Source of the DNA: Alkalicoccus luteus | GTDB taxonomy: Bacteria > Bacillota > Bacilli > Bacillales > Salisediminibacteriaceae | Assembly: GCF_012034335.1 (NCBI RefSeq) | Contig: NZ_JAATHJ010000005.1 | Location: 62,001 to 126,000 of the forward strand | Direction of reading: 5' to 3' | Length of the DNA stretch: 64,000 bases | Part shown: positions 41,585-50,584 of the stretch, in pieces | Layout of the letters: each line of letters opens with the position of its first letter | How positions within the stretch are numbered: position 1 is the stretch's first letter | The notes under the pieces: generated by a model | What the model was told of the DNA's origin: nothing | The model's database searches: none | Seen by the model: the letters and a program-made list of their open reading frames with translations, nothing else | Translations under genes and position numbers: made by a program

Positions 41585-42745
41585 CTACGTCTGTTTCGAA
41601 AGAAATTTCAGCGCCTGTTTAACAGTGCGGGCATTTTTCTGGTTAATCTCTTTGCGACGCGGAATTTCCGGATAGAGTCCTTTCGGGTCGTGCCAGGACT
41701 GAGGCAATTTTACAGGAGACTCTTCCTGCCATCTGGCGAGCCACTCGTCCGGAATCGGCTCATCGCGCAGGGCCGTCTGACCGCTCATTTCCATCCAGAG
41801 ACTGCCCCACGCTCTTGGCACAACTCTCCAGATATCATAACCGCCGCCGCCGACTGCTACCCATCGGCCATCGCAGAATTCGTGTGCCAGGTCATGAGCA
41901 ATCCGCGGCACTTCGTGAAAAAACTGCAAGGTTCCGCAAAGATGCGTGAGCGGATCAAAGTAGTGCGCATCTGCACCGTTTTGTGTCAATATGACATCGG
42001 GTTTGAATGTTTCAACGACACGGCGCATCACTTTCTCACATGCTTCGAGCATCGTATCATCTTCTGAGAAGGCCTCGAACGGTACGTTATAAGCGGTTCC
42101 GTAACCGTCTCCGTGACCGCGTTCTGATACGTGCCCGGTGCCTGGAAACAGAAAACGGCCGCTCTCGTGAAAGGAAAGTGTACAAACATTGGGGTCGTCG
42201 TAAAAAGCCCACTGCACACCATCACCGTGATGGGCGTCGGTATCGATGTAAAGCACTCTCGCCTGGTATTTCTTTTTCATATATTCAATCGCTATAGAAC
42301 TGTCGTTGTAAATACAAAAGCCGGAAGCCTTGCCCCGGAAACCGTGGTGCAGACCTCCGCCAAGATTGAGGGCATGCTCATATTTATTTTCGAAAACAAG
42401 GTCAGCTGCCTGCAGTGTTCCTCCGACAAGCCACGATGCCGCGTCGTGCATCATCGGAAAGACAGGGGTGTCCTCAGTGCCAATACCGTACTTGGTAGTG
42501 AAGGACGACTTATGCTGTCCGTCTGTCGCACTCATCACGGCGGAAACAAAGTCTTCATCATGAAAGAGCAGCAGCTCATCTACGGTTGCCGTTCGGGCCG
42601 GAACAATGTCCGCTTCGTTCAAAGCTCCTGCTTTCATCAGCAGGTCATTTGTCATCGTAAGGCGCCGCTGGTTAAAAGGATGATCGTCGTGAAATTTGTA
42701 GCCGAGCTGCTCTTCGGAAAATACAAAGGCTGCTTCATGCTTCAT
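41585..42745 (-). CDS. acuC: Acetoin utilisation protein AcuC (histone deacetylase family)
   Basis: Zn-dependent lysine deacetylase thought to reactivate acetylated acetyl-CoA synthetase. 386 residues: GGGLHHGFRGKASGFCIYND (active-site His pair), YIDTDAHHGDGVQWAF (Zn Asp and His), SFHESGRFLFPGTG, LTQNGADAH (Zn Asp) and VGGGGYD. Start overlaps the acuB stop by 4 bp. GGAGATG precedes the ATG. Confidence 0.95.
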   Translation of the reverse strand: MKHEAAFVFSEEQLGYKFHDDHPFNQRRLTMTNDLLMKAGALNEADIVPARTATVDELLLFHDEDFVSAVMSATDGQHKSSFTTKYGIGTEDTPVFPMMHDAASWLVGGTLQAADLVFENKYEHALNLGGGLHHGFRGKASGFCIYNDSSIAIEYMKKKYQARVLYIDTDAHHGDGVQWAFYDDPNVCTLSFHESGRFLFPGTGHVSERGHGDGYGTAYNVPFEAFSEDDTMLEACEKVMRRVVETFKPDVILTQNGADAHYFDPLTHLCGTLQFFHEVPRIAHDLAHEFCDGRWVAVGGGGYDIWRVVPRAWGSLWMEMSGQTALRDEPIPDEWLARWQEESPVKLPQSWHDPKGLYPEIPRRKEINQKNARTVKQALKFLSKQT

Positions 42746-43344
42746 AGTGTCATCTCCGGTTCTTCAGGCCAGATCAGTTCACAGCCGTTTTCTTTCAATG
42801 CCTGTGCAAAGCGTCCGGGATTCATCGTCTGCAGACGCATCACAATCCGCATTCTGCCATCTTCCGCTGGTATGACAAAAATACTGCGGATATTCTGAGC
42901 GTGTTCTTTCGCGATGGTCGTTACTTCAGCCAGCTTTCCACTTTTATCATCCACCTCGACTTCTACGCGGGAGGAGGGCCGGTCTGAGCCGGTAAGACGT
43001 ACGAGTGTGCGGAGCAGGTCGGTATCTGTCAGAATACCAATGACGTTTTCATACGGATCAACAACAGGCAGACAGTGAATTTTATTTTCAAGCATCTGAT
43101 GGGCGGCGTCTTCCACGAAATCGCCGGGCAGACAGGTATGTACGTTGCGGGTCATATAGTCAGAAACGCTGCCCGATTCTGCTCCGCGCACATCACGGTT
43201 GGAAAGGACTCCTTCAATTCCGTCCACGTCTACAACAGGGAGGTGGCGGACGTCGTGTTTCTTCATTTTTGCAGCTGCGACTGTTACAGATTCATCCGTC
43301 GTAATGGTTATCACATTTTTTTGCATGACTTCTTCTATTTTCAT
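42742..43344 (-). CDS. acuB: Acetoin utilisation protein AcuB (CBS-ACT)
   Basis: 200 residues: two CBS domains (MKIEEVMQKNVITITTDESVTVAAAKM and SVSDYMTRNVHTCLPGDFVEDAAHQML; about residues 1-135) that should bind adenine nucleotides, and a C-terminal ACT-like domain (SSRVEVEVDDKSGKLAEVTTIAKEH). Likely regulator of the AcuA/AcuC acetylation cycle. ATG 43344 is chosen for GGAGGTG 6 nt upstream. It begins 18 bp after the acuA stop. Confidence 0.93.
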   Translation of the reverse strand: MKIEEVMQKNVITITTDESVTVAAAKMKKHDVRHLPVVDVDGIEGVLSNRDVRGAESGSVSDYMTRNVHTCLPGDFVEDAAHQMLENKIHCLPVVDPYENVIGILTDTDLLRTLVRLTGSDRPSSRVEVEVDDKSGKLAEVTTIAKEHAQNIRSIFVIPAEDGRMRIVMRLQTMNPGRFAQALKENGCELIWPEEPEMTL

Positions 43345-43362
43345 TGTCTGCACCTCCATCAA

Positions 43363-44004
43363 TTAGATCATATAGCGATTCTGAAAACGGACGCGGTCAA
43401 ACTCATGGACGGATTCCGTGCTTACCCGGCTCCCGACCCTTGCCATCAAACAATTGGCAGGGTGAGAAGTTATTTCCGGATCGTCCGTGGCATACCACAT
43501 TAACCCTCCGGACTTCATCACTTTTTCCATGATATCGCGGTAATCCCAAATAGACAGGCCGGTCCCGCGAAGATCCCAGTGCCAGTAGTATTCCGTTGTA
43601 ATAATGATATAATCCTCTACGGCATCGTCCATCATCGATACTTTTAAAATCTCTTTTGCAAGATTATGGCCCCGGTAATCCATGGAGACCTCGATTGCTC
43701 CGAGCTCGATCAGGTTATCGAAGCGGTACTGTGACCAGCGTTCCATTTCATCAGGGTATAAATAGACGGCGTACCCGACAATTTTGTTGTTTTCAATGGC
43801 TGCGATGATGCGGCTTTCCTCCAGCTTCGATACGTCGATCAATGCTTTTTTCTGCTGTTCGGGCTGCCGGAACGCTTTCAGCCCTTCATCAAATTCAGCC
43901 TGCTCAATCGTATCTGTACTAAGAGGGCCGGCGATCTGAAACTGTCGGTTTTCTTTACCCGTATGCGTGATAGAATGATACTTTTTCCGATGCTTCAAGG
44001 CCAT
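43363..44004 (-). CDS. acuA: Protein acetyltransferase AcuA (GNAT)
   Basis: Acetylates and inactivates acetyl-CoA synthetase in B. subtilis. 213 residues, GNAT fold with NLIELGAIEVSMDYRGHNLAKEILKVSM as the acetyl-CoA-binding strand-loop-helix and an AcuA-specific C-terminus (YYWHWDLRGTGLSIWDYRDIMEKVM). ATG 44004 with GGAAGG upstream; a TTG six bases downstream is possible. acsA, its target, is normally divergent here but is absent from this window. Confidence 0.92.
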   Translation of the reverse strand: MALKHRKKYHSITHTGKENRQFQIAGPLSTDTIEQAEFDEGLKAFRQPEQQKKALIDVSKLEESRIIAAIENNKIVGYAVYLYPDEMERWSQYRFDNLIELGAIEVSMDYRGHNLAKEILKVSMMDDAVEDYIIITTEYYWHWDLRGTGLSIWDYRDIMEKVMKSGGLMWYATDDPEITSHPANCLMARVGSRVSTESVHEFDRVRFQNRYMI

Positions 44005-44029
44005 CCCTACCTTCCATCTTAATATGTCT

Positions 44030-44038
44030 AATATACCA
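44030..44038 (-). promoter_or_regulatory. Extended -10 of the acuABC promoter
   Basis: On the minus strand TGGTATATT (TG, one base, TATATT) lies about 26 bp before the acuA start, with no good -35. The cre site lies immediately upstream. Confidence 0.5.
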
Positions 44039-44066
44039 TAGTCTGCCACTCAAACCTATGGATTTC

Positions 44067-44082
44067 ATGGAAGCGTTACCAA
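44067..44082. promoter_or_regulatory. cre site (CcpA operator) upstream of acuA
   Basis: ATGGAAGCGTTACCAA matches the cre consensus WTGNAANCGNWNNCWW at every position. It is centred about 50 bp upstream of the predicted acuA transcription start, which is a position more typical of activation than of roadblock repression. Confidence 0.75.
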
Positions 44083-44097
44083 TAAGCTGCCTATAAA

Positions 44098-44136
44098 AAT
44101 GGATATAAAAACTCCTGCCGGAAGGTGCGGCAGGAG
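44098..44136 (-). terminator. Terminator of the penicillin-binding protein gene
   Basis: On the minus strand ACTCCTGCCG pairs with CGGCAGGAGT, followed by TTTTATATCC. Confidence 0.85.
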
Positions 44137-44147
44137 TCTGGATTATA

Positions 44148-47100
44148 CTATTCATTATTGTCTCCACTGTTATTTCCCGCCCCGTCATTATTTGCTGTAT
44201 TATTGTTTGCTGTATTTGTTTCAGATTCGGCGTTATCAGGTTCTCCGCTGTTATTTCCACCACTGTTATCTTCAGCATTGTTCCCGCCATTGTTGCTTCC
44301 GGCTTCGTTACTGCTTTCATTGTTTCCGCCGGAAGAATTGTTCTCATTTGTGTTACTCTCTGAATCGTTTATATTACCGTTGTTACTGCTGCCTTCATCA
44401 GCGTTATTGGAACCGCTGCTGTTATTGTTCCCCTCATTGTTGCCGGAGCTATTACCGTTATTGGAATTGGAAGGGGGGGAGGCCTCATTATTCGAGGCCT
44501 CATTGTTTGAATCGTTGTTCCCGCCGCCATTGTTTCCATTACCGGAATTCGAATTTTCATTGCTGTCATTCGAATTGCCGTTTCCATTGTTATCAGAGCT
44601 GTCGTTATCACTGTTCGTATTGCTGTTGTTTTCATTGTTTGAATCATTGGTATTGTCCGTATTACTGTTATCATTATCGGAGCTGTTGTCGTTATTATTA
44701 CTGTCATCGCTTTCGTTATTATCATCGTTATCGTTATTGCTGCTGTTGTTATTAGTTGAATCACTTTCATTATCTGTATCGTTATCTGCATTATCCGAGT
44801 CGCTGTTATCGTCCTCATCATTGTCTCCGCCGCTTGTCGTGCCGATCGTGACGGTTGAGCTTGCTGAAGATTCACGGCCGGCAACATCGACTGCGGTTAC
44901 GTAATAGGCACCGCCGCTGCCGGAATACTCAAAGTCTTCATCCCAGCGGACGCTCGTTACTTCAGAAAAGTCTCCGTCTTCATTAGAAGCGCGATAGATA
45001 CGATAGCCGACGACATCGCCTTCCTCATGCTCGTTCCACGTAACAGTATCGCCGCTGGTGCTGATCGACGGTGCTCCAGGAGTTCGTCCGTTATCCGGCG
45101 CTTCTTCATCTGTTGAGATAAGGTTGTCCCAGTCATCCGGAAGGTACTCAGACAGATCTTCATCTCCGAGATCAAAGAAGTCATCCCGGACCGACACCCC
45201 TTGACGAGTGAACTCAGACGGTGTGCTGTCGAGAGCCAGGTAGGTATCGCCATTAACGCGAACATAGTCGACTCGTTCCAGACTGTCATCCGTCTCATCC
45301 GGAACAAACTCTTCATTGAAGAGGTCGGTTGTAACAAAGCCGGCTTCTTCACAAAGGTCTGACGGAAGCATGCCCGTAATGCCGCAGATCGTTTCTTCCA
45401 CGATGCCATCCGGACGCTCAAAGTCTTCTTCCGGAGCCATCAGATCCGGATCAACTTCATAGGCTGCGTTCGCCAGGTCTGCCCAGAGCATCTGCGTACG
45501 TGGACCGTAGCCCATGCCGTTATGTTCCTGCACGACACGGAACTGATCATCGTCATAGCCGATCCAGAGCCCCTGGGTGATGTGCGGATTCAAGCCGACA
45601 AACCAGGAATCCCGGAGTGCCTGACTCGTTCCGGTTTTTCCGGAAAGGTCAGATTCAAAGTCGAGGTAGCCCGGCAGGTTCGGTGCAGTACCGAGCCCGG
45701 ATTCCATCACATCACGCATGACGTCTATCATCAGGTAGGCAGTCTGCGGAGAGACGACCTCGACTTCTTCTTCCGTGTCCTGTTCAAAGATTACGTTTCC
45801 TTCAGAATCCTCAATAGATGCAATCATGTGTGCTTCCTTACGGTTTCCTTCATTTCCAAATACGGAGTAGGCACTCGTGTTTGCCTCCACCGTCATACCC
45901 ATCGTACCGAGCGGCGTTCCTTCATAAGGAAGGTTTTCGTCGTACATAAACCGCTCCAGTCCGTAGTTGATCATCGCTTCCCGGGCGAAGTCCTGGTCGA
46001 CGCGGTGAAATTCGCGAACGGCAGGTACGTTTCGGGATCGGGAAAGTGCTTCTCTCGCCGTGATCATCCCGCTGTGATCGTCGTCAAAGTTTGTGACTTC
46101 ACGGTCTTCTTCTGATTCGTATTCATACGGCGTATCCGGCGTGATAAAGCCCGGCTGTAAGTCGCCGGTTTCAAAGCCAAGAGCGTAGGTGAGCAGCGAT
46201 TTCATTGTTGAACCAGTGTGGCGCAGTGCATTTCCTGTCGCGTGGTTGAACTGGCTCTGCTGGAAATCGCGGCCGCCGACGAAGCTGATGATCGCACCTG
46301 TCCGGTTGTCAATCAGCACAGAGCCGACTTCTTCCTGATAAGTAACCTCGACTTCTTCGCCTTCTTCATTTTCAACAATATCTGTACGGTCAGGACCGAA
46401 GTTTTCGTACTCGGCCACTGCTTCCTGCTGGGCATCGTATATGTCTTTATCAATCGTCGTATGAATCACATAGCCGTTTCGCTGCAGCGCTTCCCGTGCG
46501 GCTTCCCGGTAGTTGCTGCTTTGCAGCTGACGGTATTCCTCATCCTCAATGTCTTCCAGGACCACATCATCTTCTTCGAGCAGATGTTCAAAGATAACTT
46601 GTTCTGCACGGTCGCGCACGGTATCTACGATGAAAGGATATTCCTCATAACTCGATGGGGTAGGCCCGGTTAAGCTGTCTCTGATATCATAGTCGAGCGC
46701 CTCCTCGTATTCCTCATCCGTTATATAGCCGTGGCGGTGCATTCGGTTCAGCACTGTGCTCATTCGGTTTAAACCGGCTTCCATGTCTTCTTTCACTTCT
46801 CCGGAGCCGAGAAAAGGAGTGTAGGAGAATGGACTCTGCGGCATACCCGCGATAAATGCAGCCTGTGGAATGTTAAGCTCAGAAGAACTGACACCGAAAA
46901 TGCCCTGAGCGGCAGCTTCTGCTCCGGCTACCTGGCGTCCGTTTGCATTTCTGCCGAATGGCACGATGTTTAAGTATGCTTCTAAAATCTCGTCTTTTTC
47001 CATAAACTGTTCGACCCGCATCGCGAGGAGAATTTCAGCAGCTTTCCGGTCATGCGTGACTTCACTCGAGAGCACCTGGTTTTTCACGAGCTGCTGGGTG

Positions 47101-47570
47101 AGTGTACTGCCGCCTGTCTGGGTGGCGGCGTTGGAAAAGTCCTGATATACTGCACGCATAAGTGCTTTCGGAACGATTCCGTCGTGCTCAAAAAAGTATT
47201 CATCTTCTGTTGCTATCACCGCATTGACGAGGTGATCAGAAATATTCTCCAGATCGACTTCACGTCTTTCCAGCGGAGACGGAAGGTCGCCCAGATATTC
47301 ATCACCTGCAAAATAGACTTCCGTCGTTTCTTCATAATTAAATATATCAACTGAGAGTTCATCAACATCACGTACTGGTTCATCCTGAACCAGAGAAGCA
47401 AAGTAACCTGCACCTGCACCTCCGGCGAACGCTGCACCTGCCAGACCTAAAATAAAGAAGATAAGCAATAAATTCCAGAAAACAGCAGATGTAATACGTA
47501 CGCCTTTCGTCACAGCGGCTGGTCCGTGGCTCCCGAAAAACCTGGTACGTGAAGAACGTTCTTCACTCAC
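44148..47570 (-). CDS. Class A penicillin-binding protein (PBP1A type) with FN3 domain and long Asn-rich tail
   Basis: Bifunctional peptidoglycan synthase, 1140 residues. One N-terminal membrane helix (about 30-55), GT51 transglycosylase (ATEDEYFFEHDGIV, GGSTLTQQLVKN), transpeptidase with SxxK in TGSTMKSLL, SRSRNVPAV as the SxN region, and SGKTGTSQA. Then an FN3-like domain (about 800-890) and a tail of about 240 residues almost entirely Asn, Ser, Asp, Gly and Glu. The GTG at 47570 is chosen because GAGGAGG precedes it. B. subtilis PonA also has an Asn-rich tail, but far shorter. Sits where acsA sits in B. subtilis. Confidence 0.92.
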   Translation of the reverse strand: MSEERSSRTRFFGSHGPAAVTKGVRITSAVFWNLLLIFFILGLAGAAFAGGAGAGYFASLVQDEPVRDVDELSVDIFNYEETTEVYFAGDEYLGDLPSPLERREVDLENISDHLVNAVIATEDEYFFEHDGIVPKALMRAVYQDFSNAATQTGGSTLTQQLVKNQVLSSEVTHDRKAAEILLAMRVEQFMEKDEILEAYLNIVPFGRNANGRQVAGAEAAAQGIFGVSSSELNIPQAAFIAGMPQSPFSYTPFLGSGEVKEDMEAGLNRMSTVLNRMHRHGYITDEEYEEALDYDIRDSLTGPTPSSYEEYPFIVDTVRDRAEQVIFEHLLEEDDVVLEDIEDEEYRQLQSSNYREAAREALQRNGYVIHTTIDKDIYDAQQEAVAEYENFGPDRTDIVENEEGEEVEVTYQEEVGSVLIDNRTGAIISFVGGRDFQQSQFNHATGNALRHTGSTMKSLLTYALGFETGDLQPGFITPDTPYEYESEEDREVTNFDDDHSGMITAREALSRSRNVPAVREFHRVDQDFAREAMINYGLERFMYDENLPYEGTPLGTMGMTVEANTSAYSVFGNEGNRKEAHMIASIEDSEGNVIFEQDTEEEVEVVSPQTAYLMIDVMRDVMESGLGTAPNLPGYLDFESDLSGKTGTSQALRDSWFVGLNPHITQGLWIGYDDDQFRVVQEHNGMGYGPRTQMLWADLANAAYEVDPDLMAPEEDFERPDGIVEETICGITGMLPSDLCEEAGFVTTDLFNEEFVPDETDDSLERVDYVRVNGDTYLALDSTPSEFTRQGVSVRDDFFDLGDEDLSEYLPDDWDNLISTDEEAPDNGRTPGAPSISTSGDTVTWNEHEEGDVVGYRIYRASNEDGDFSEVTSVRWDEDFEYSGSGGAYYVTAVDVAGRESSASSTVTIGTTSGGDNDEDDNSDSDNADNDTDNESDSTNNNSSNNDNDDNNESDDSNNNDNSSDNDNSNTDNTNDSNNENNSNTNSDNDSSDNNGNGNSNDSNENSNSGNGNNGGGNNDSNNEASNNEASPPSNSNNGNSSGNNEGNNNSSGSNNADEGSSNNGNINDSESNTNENNSSGGNNESSNEAGSNNGGNNAEDNSGGNNSGEPDNAESETNTANNNTANNDGAGNNSGDNNE

Positions 47571-47667
47571 CTGAAAACCTCCTCGCGAAAACATTATCAC
47601 TCCACATTATATCATACGGCTGCTGAACGCAAATAGGAGTCAAGCCTTAATTCCATAAAGGAGTCTC

Positions 47668-47696
47668 TTGACTTGGTATTTTGACTGTGCTATTAA
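47668..47696 (+). promoter_or_regulatory. Sigma-A promoter of the tyrS T-box leader
   Basis: TTGACT (47668-47673), 17-bp spacer, TATTAA (47691-47696). Starts the 280-nt tyrS leader. Confidence 0.75.
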
Positions 47697-47702
47697 TAGG
47701 TA

Positions 47703-47952
47703 AGTCAACATGAAGAATTTCACGTAGAAGAGATAAAGTAGCGGGAAGGAACGTCTGCTTCAGAGAGCCGGTGGTGCTGGGAACCGGTGCAGACCCATCC
47801 GGTGAATTACGGTCTTGGAGTGGCTTTTCAGAAATGGAAGGCGCTGTCCCGGCGTTATCAGGGAAGAGTGGAAGAGCTGCGTGCTCTTCAACATGGGTGG
47901 TACCGCGTAATTTATACGTCCCTTGCTGATTTTCGGCAGGGGGCTTTTTTGT
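47703..47952 (+). ncRNA. T-box leader (Tyr) controlling tyrS
   Basis: The canonical T-box AACATGGGTGGTACCGCG is at 47890-47907, followed by a terminator stem (GTCCCTTGC / GGCAGGGGGC, 47918-47944) and CTTTTTT. A TAC codon in GAATTACGG upstream fits a tyrosine specifier loop. Uncharged tRNA-Tyr should stabilise the antiterminator and switch tyrS on. Confidence 0.93.
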
Positions 47953-47980
47953 GCGCATCATGATGAAGGAGGAATGGGTA

Positions 47981-49255
47981 GTGACACTATTAGAAGATTT
48001 AAAGCATCGCGGTCTTGTAAACCAGATGACGAACGAAGAGGGATTAAAGGAATTGCTGGATAAAGAGCAGGTGAAGCTGTACTGCGGATTTGATCCGACT
48101 GGCGACAGCCTTCATATTGGACATCTCCTCACGATAATTACGCTGAGAAGATTCCAGCTGGCTGGCCATAAGCCGTATCCTCTCGTCGGAGGAGCTACCG
48201 GTCTCATCGGAGATCCGAGCGGAAAAAGCGTAGAGCGCACCTTAAATGAACAGAGCGTTGTAGAGGAATTCAGCGACAAAATTAAAGGGCAGCTGATGCG
48301 CTTTCTGGACTTTGAAGGCGATAACGCTGCAGAACTAATGAACAACTATGACTGGATCGGACAAATGAGCATTATCGATTTTCTGCGTGATACGGGGAAA
48401 CACTTCGGTGTGAACTATATGCTTGCCAAGGAGTCTGTTGAAACACGGATTCAGAGCGGAATCTCGTTTACCGAGTTCACGTACCAGATTCTCCAGTCTC
48501 TTGATTTCTACCATCTATATAAAGAACACGGTGTAAAGCTTCAAATCGGAGGAAGCGATCAGTGGGGAAACATCACTGCAGGTCTTGAGCTGATCCGCAG
48601 AATGTACGGCAAAGAGGAAGAAGAGCGTGAAGCGGTCTTCGGATTTACCATCCCGCTCGTTACAAAAGCCGATGGTAAAAAATTCGGAAAAACCGAAGGC
48701 GGTGCTATCTGGCTTGATGCAGATAAAACTTCCCCGTATGAGTTTTACCAGTTCCTGCTGAATACGGAGGATTCTGATGTCATAAAGTTTCTTCATTACT
48801 TCACTTTCTTAACATCGGATGAAATCGATAAGCTGCAGACAGAGGTGGAGGAGCGCCCTCACGAACGAGCCGCCCAAAAGCGACTTGCTGAAGAACTCAC
48901 AACATTCGTGCACGGAGCAACAGCGCTCAGCCAGGCGCAGAACATTACGAATGCACTGTTTGGCGGCGGTAGCTTGAAGGAGCTTTCGAAGGAGGAAGTG
49001 CTGCAAGGATTCAAGGATGTGCCTTCAGCGGATATCAGTGAAAATACGATGCCGCTCATTGATCTGCTGATAGCAGCCGGCATCGCACCATCGAAGCGTC
49101 AGGCGCGGGAGGACATTAAAAACGGGGCGATTTCTATTAACGGAGAACGCTGCCAGGAGCTCGACAAGGTGGTCGGAACTGAAGAAAAGCTGGAAAACAG
49201 CTTTACGATTATCCGCCGCGGAAAGAAAAAATTCTTTCTTATTAAATGGGTGTAA
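47981..49255 (+). CDS. tyrS: Tyrosyl-tRNA synthetase
   Basis: Class I synthetase, 424 residues: YCGFDPTGDSLHIGHLLTI (HIGH motif), VGGATGLIGDPSGK, LQIGGSDQWGNITAG, KFGKTEGGAIW (KMSKS-equivalent KFGKT) and a C-terminal S4 domain (APSKRQAREDIKNGAISINGERC). GTG 47981 is chosen because AAGGAGG lies 8 nt upstream. Its 3' terminator is the target of repeat element copy 4. Confidence 0.97.
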   Translation: MTLLEDLKHRGLVNQMTNEEGLKELLDKEQVKLYCGFDPTGDSLHIGHLLTIITLRRFQLAGHKPYPLVGGATGLIGDPSGKSVERTLNEQSVVEEFSDKIKGQLMRFLDFEGDNAAELMNNYDWIGQMSIIDFLRDTGKHFGVNYMLAKESVETRIQSGISFTEFTYQILQSLDFYHLYKEHGVKLQIGGSDQWGNITAGLELIRRMYGKEEEEREAVFGFTIPLVTKADGKKFGKTEGGAIWLDADKTSPYEFYQFLLNTEDSDVIKFLHYFTFLTSDEIDKLQTEVEERPHERAAQKRLAEELTTFVHGATALSQAQNITNALFGGGSLKELSKEEVLQGFKDVPSADISENTMPLIDLLIAAGIAPSKRQAREDIKNGAISINGERCQELDKVVGTEEKLENSFTIIRRGKKKFFLIKWV

Positions 49256-49258
49256 ACG

Positions 49259-49292
49259 AAAGAAGCCGTCTCGATGCAGAGACGGCTTCTTT
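49259..49292 (+). repeat. Gene-proximal hairpin copy flanking element 4
   Basis: 34-nt hairpin (arms AAAGAAGCCGTCTC / GAGACGGCTTCTTT) directly after tyrS, followed by CC and the element, so no T-tract. Confidence 0.8.
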
Positions 49293-49294
49293 CC

Positions 49295-49809
49295 AGAGGG
49301 TTGATAACGTAATTTCAGGTGAATAACCTTGCATCTGCCTACACCTGCGGACACTCGCTTTCCGGAGGGAACGGGCTCAGCTAACCGCTTCTTCCTTTCG
49401 TAAGAAGCGCTGGATCTTCGCCTCTTTCTGATCCTCCCGGAGTCGAGATCCTTCGATGTCGGCAGCTGGCAGTCCGGTTGACACGCCTGGTGGTGGTTCA
49501 CACGATCTTGTTCCATATGGATGGAACCTTTATATAGGCAACGCTTCGACGTCGAATAAGGATGCCAGTACGTCAACGTATCCACCAAAAAAGCCGCAGC
49601 GTCAGCGATCGGAACGTTTTTCTCCATCAAACAAACCCGTTTTCCCGTCGTGTCCGGCGTGCCCGTGAAAGCCGCGCTCTCCTTCCTGCAGACAGGTACC
49701 ACCTGAGAAATAGCTGAAGACAAGCCCACGGCAGGCTTCCGCCGGTAAACAGAGGGGAAATACAATCAATCGAATAAACATGTAAACAAGTTGACTTGAT
49801 CAACAGCCT
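49295..49809 (-). mobile_element. Terminator-associated repeat element, copy 4 (515 bp, inverted, diverged)
   Basis: Same orientation as copy 3, most diverged copy. Right end AGAGGGTTGATAACGT, left end (complement) AGGCTGTTGATCAAGTC. It lacks the 96-bp modules entirely. The internal stem reads CGCTTCTTACGAAAGGAAGAAGCG, longer than in copies 2 and 3 and still paired. A GTTCCAT..ATGGAAC stem is also present. Lies between convergent tyrS and rpsD. Confidence 0.8.
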
Positions 49810-49811
49810 GG

Positions 49812-49855
49812 AAAGAAGCCGTCTCGCTGCAGAGACGGTTTCTTTCATTTTTTAG
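49812..49855 (+). terminator. Distal hairpin copy with T-tract, after element 4
   Basis: Arms AAAGAAGCCGTCTC / GAGACGGTTTCTTT (one G-T pair), followed by CATTTTTT. It differs from the proximal copy at one loop base and one stem base. Confidence 0.8.
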
Positions 49856-49935
49856 GGAGGGAGCTGTTTCTGTGAATTCGTTAAGATCGAGTGTTAGAAC
49901 ACGTGCATGAGCTTCAGCCTATGATGTAAAAAACT

Positions 49936-49966
49936 AAAAAAAGACCCGGACAAACTAGTCCGGGTC
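49936..49966 (-). terminator. Terminator of rpsD
   Basis: On the minus strand GACCCGGA pairs with TCCGGGTC, followed by seven T. Confidence 0.85.
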
Positions 49967-49981
49967 GGGATGTTGAGGCTA

Positions 49982-50584
49982 TTAACGGGAATACCACTCA
50001 ACGATAAGCTGTTCATTGATTTCTGCAGGAAGCTCAGAACGCTCCGGCAGACGAGTGAACGTACCTTCGCGCTTTTCTTCATCAAACTCGAGGTAAGATG
50101 GAACGAAGTCGTTTACTTCAAGTGCATCCTTCACGGCATCCAGGTTCATAGAACGCTCACGAAGAGAGATCTTCTGACCAGGTGCTACGCGGTAGGATGG
50201 AATGTCTACGCGCTGGCCATCAACAGTCACGTGACCGTGGTTGACGAGCTGGCGTGCTGCACGGCGAGTGCGAGCAAGGCCGAGGCGGTAAACGAGGTTA
50301 TCCAGACGGGATTCAAGCAGAATCATGAAGTTTTCACCGTGGATTCCTTCGCGTTTGCCGGCAATTTCAAAGAGCTTGTGGAACTGACGCTCGGTCATGC
50401 CGTACATGTGACGCAGCTTCTGCTTCTCCTGAAGCTGAAGTCCGTATTCTGTTACTTTCCTGCGGGAATTCGGGCCGTGCTGGCCTGGTCCGTAAGGGCG
50501 CTTTTGAAGCTCTTTTCCAGTACCGCTCAGGGAAATTCCGAGACGGCGGGAAAGCTTCCAGCTTGGTCCTGTGTATCGAGCCAT
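49982..50584 (-). CDS. rpsD: 30S ribosomal protein S4
   Basis: Primary 16S rRNA binder and assembly initiator. 200 residues: [48 protein letters not shown], the S4 domain [41 protein letters not shown], and the C-terminal LIVEWYSR. Start at ATG 50584 with GGAGGAG 7 nt upstream. Monocistronic, separate from the r-protein operons as in B. subtilis. Confidence 0.98.
   Translation of the reverse strand: MARYTGPSWKLSRRLGISLSGTGKELQKRPYGPGQHGPNSRRKVTEYGLQLQEKQKLRHMYGMTERQFHKLFEIAGKREGIHGENFMILLESRLDNLVYRLGLARTRRAARQLVNHGHVTVDGQRVDIPSYRVAPGQKISLRERSMNLDAVKDALEVNDFVPSYLEFDEEKREGTFTRLPERSELPAEINEQLIVEWYSR

Noticed and set aside
44125-44904. 259-codon Ser/Leu-rich frame (and other frames) opposite the PBP tail
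   Set aside because: Mirror image of the Asn/Ser-rich tail codons; no ribosome-binding site, and biased composition.
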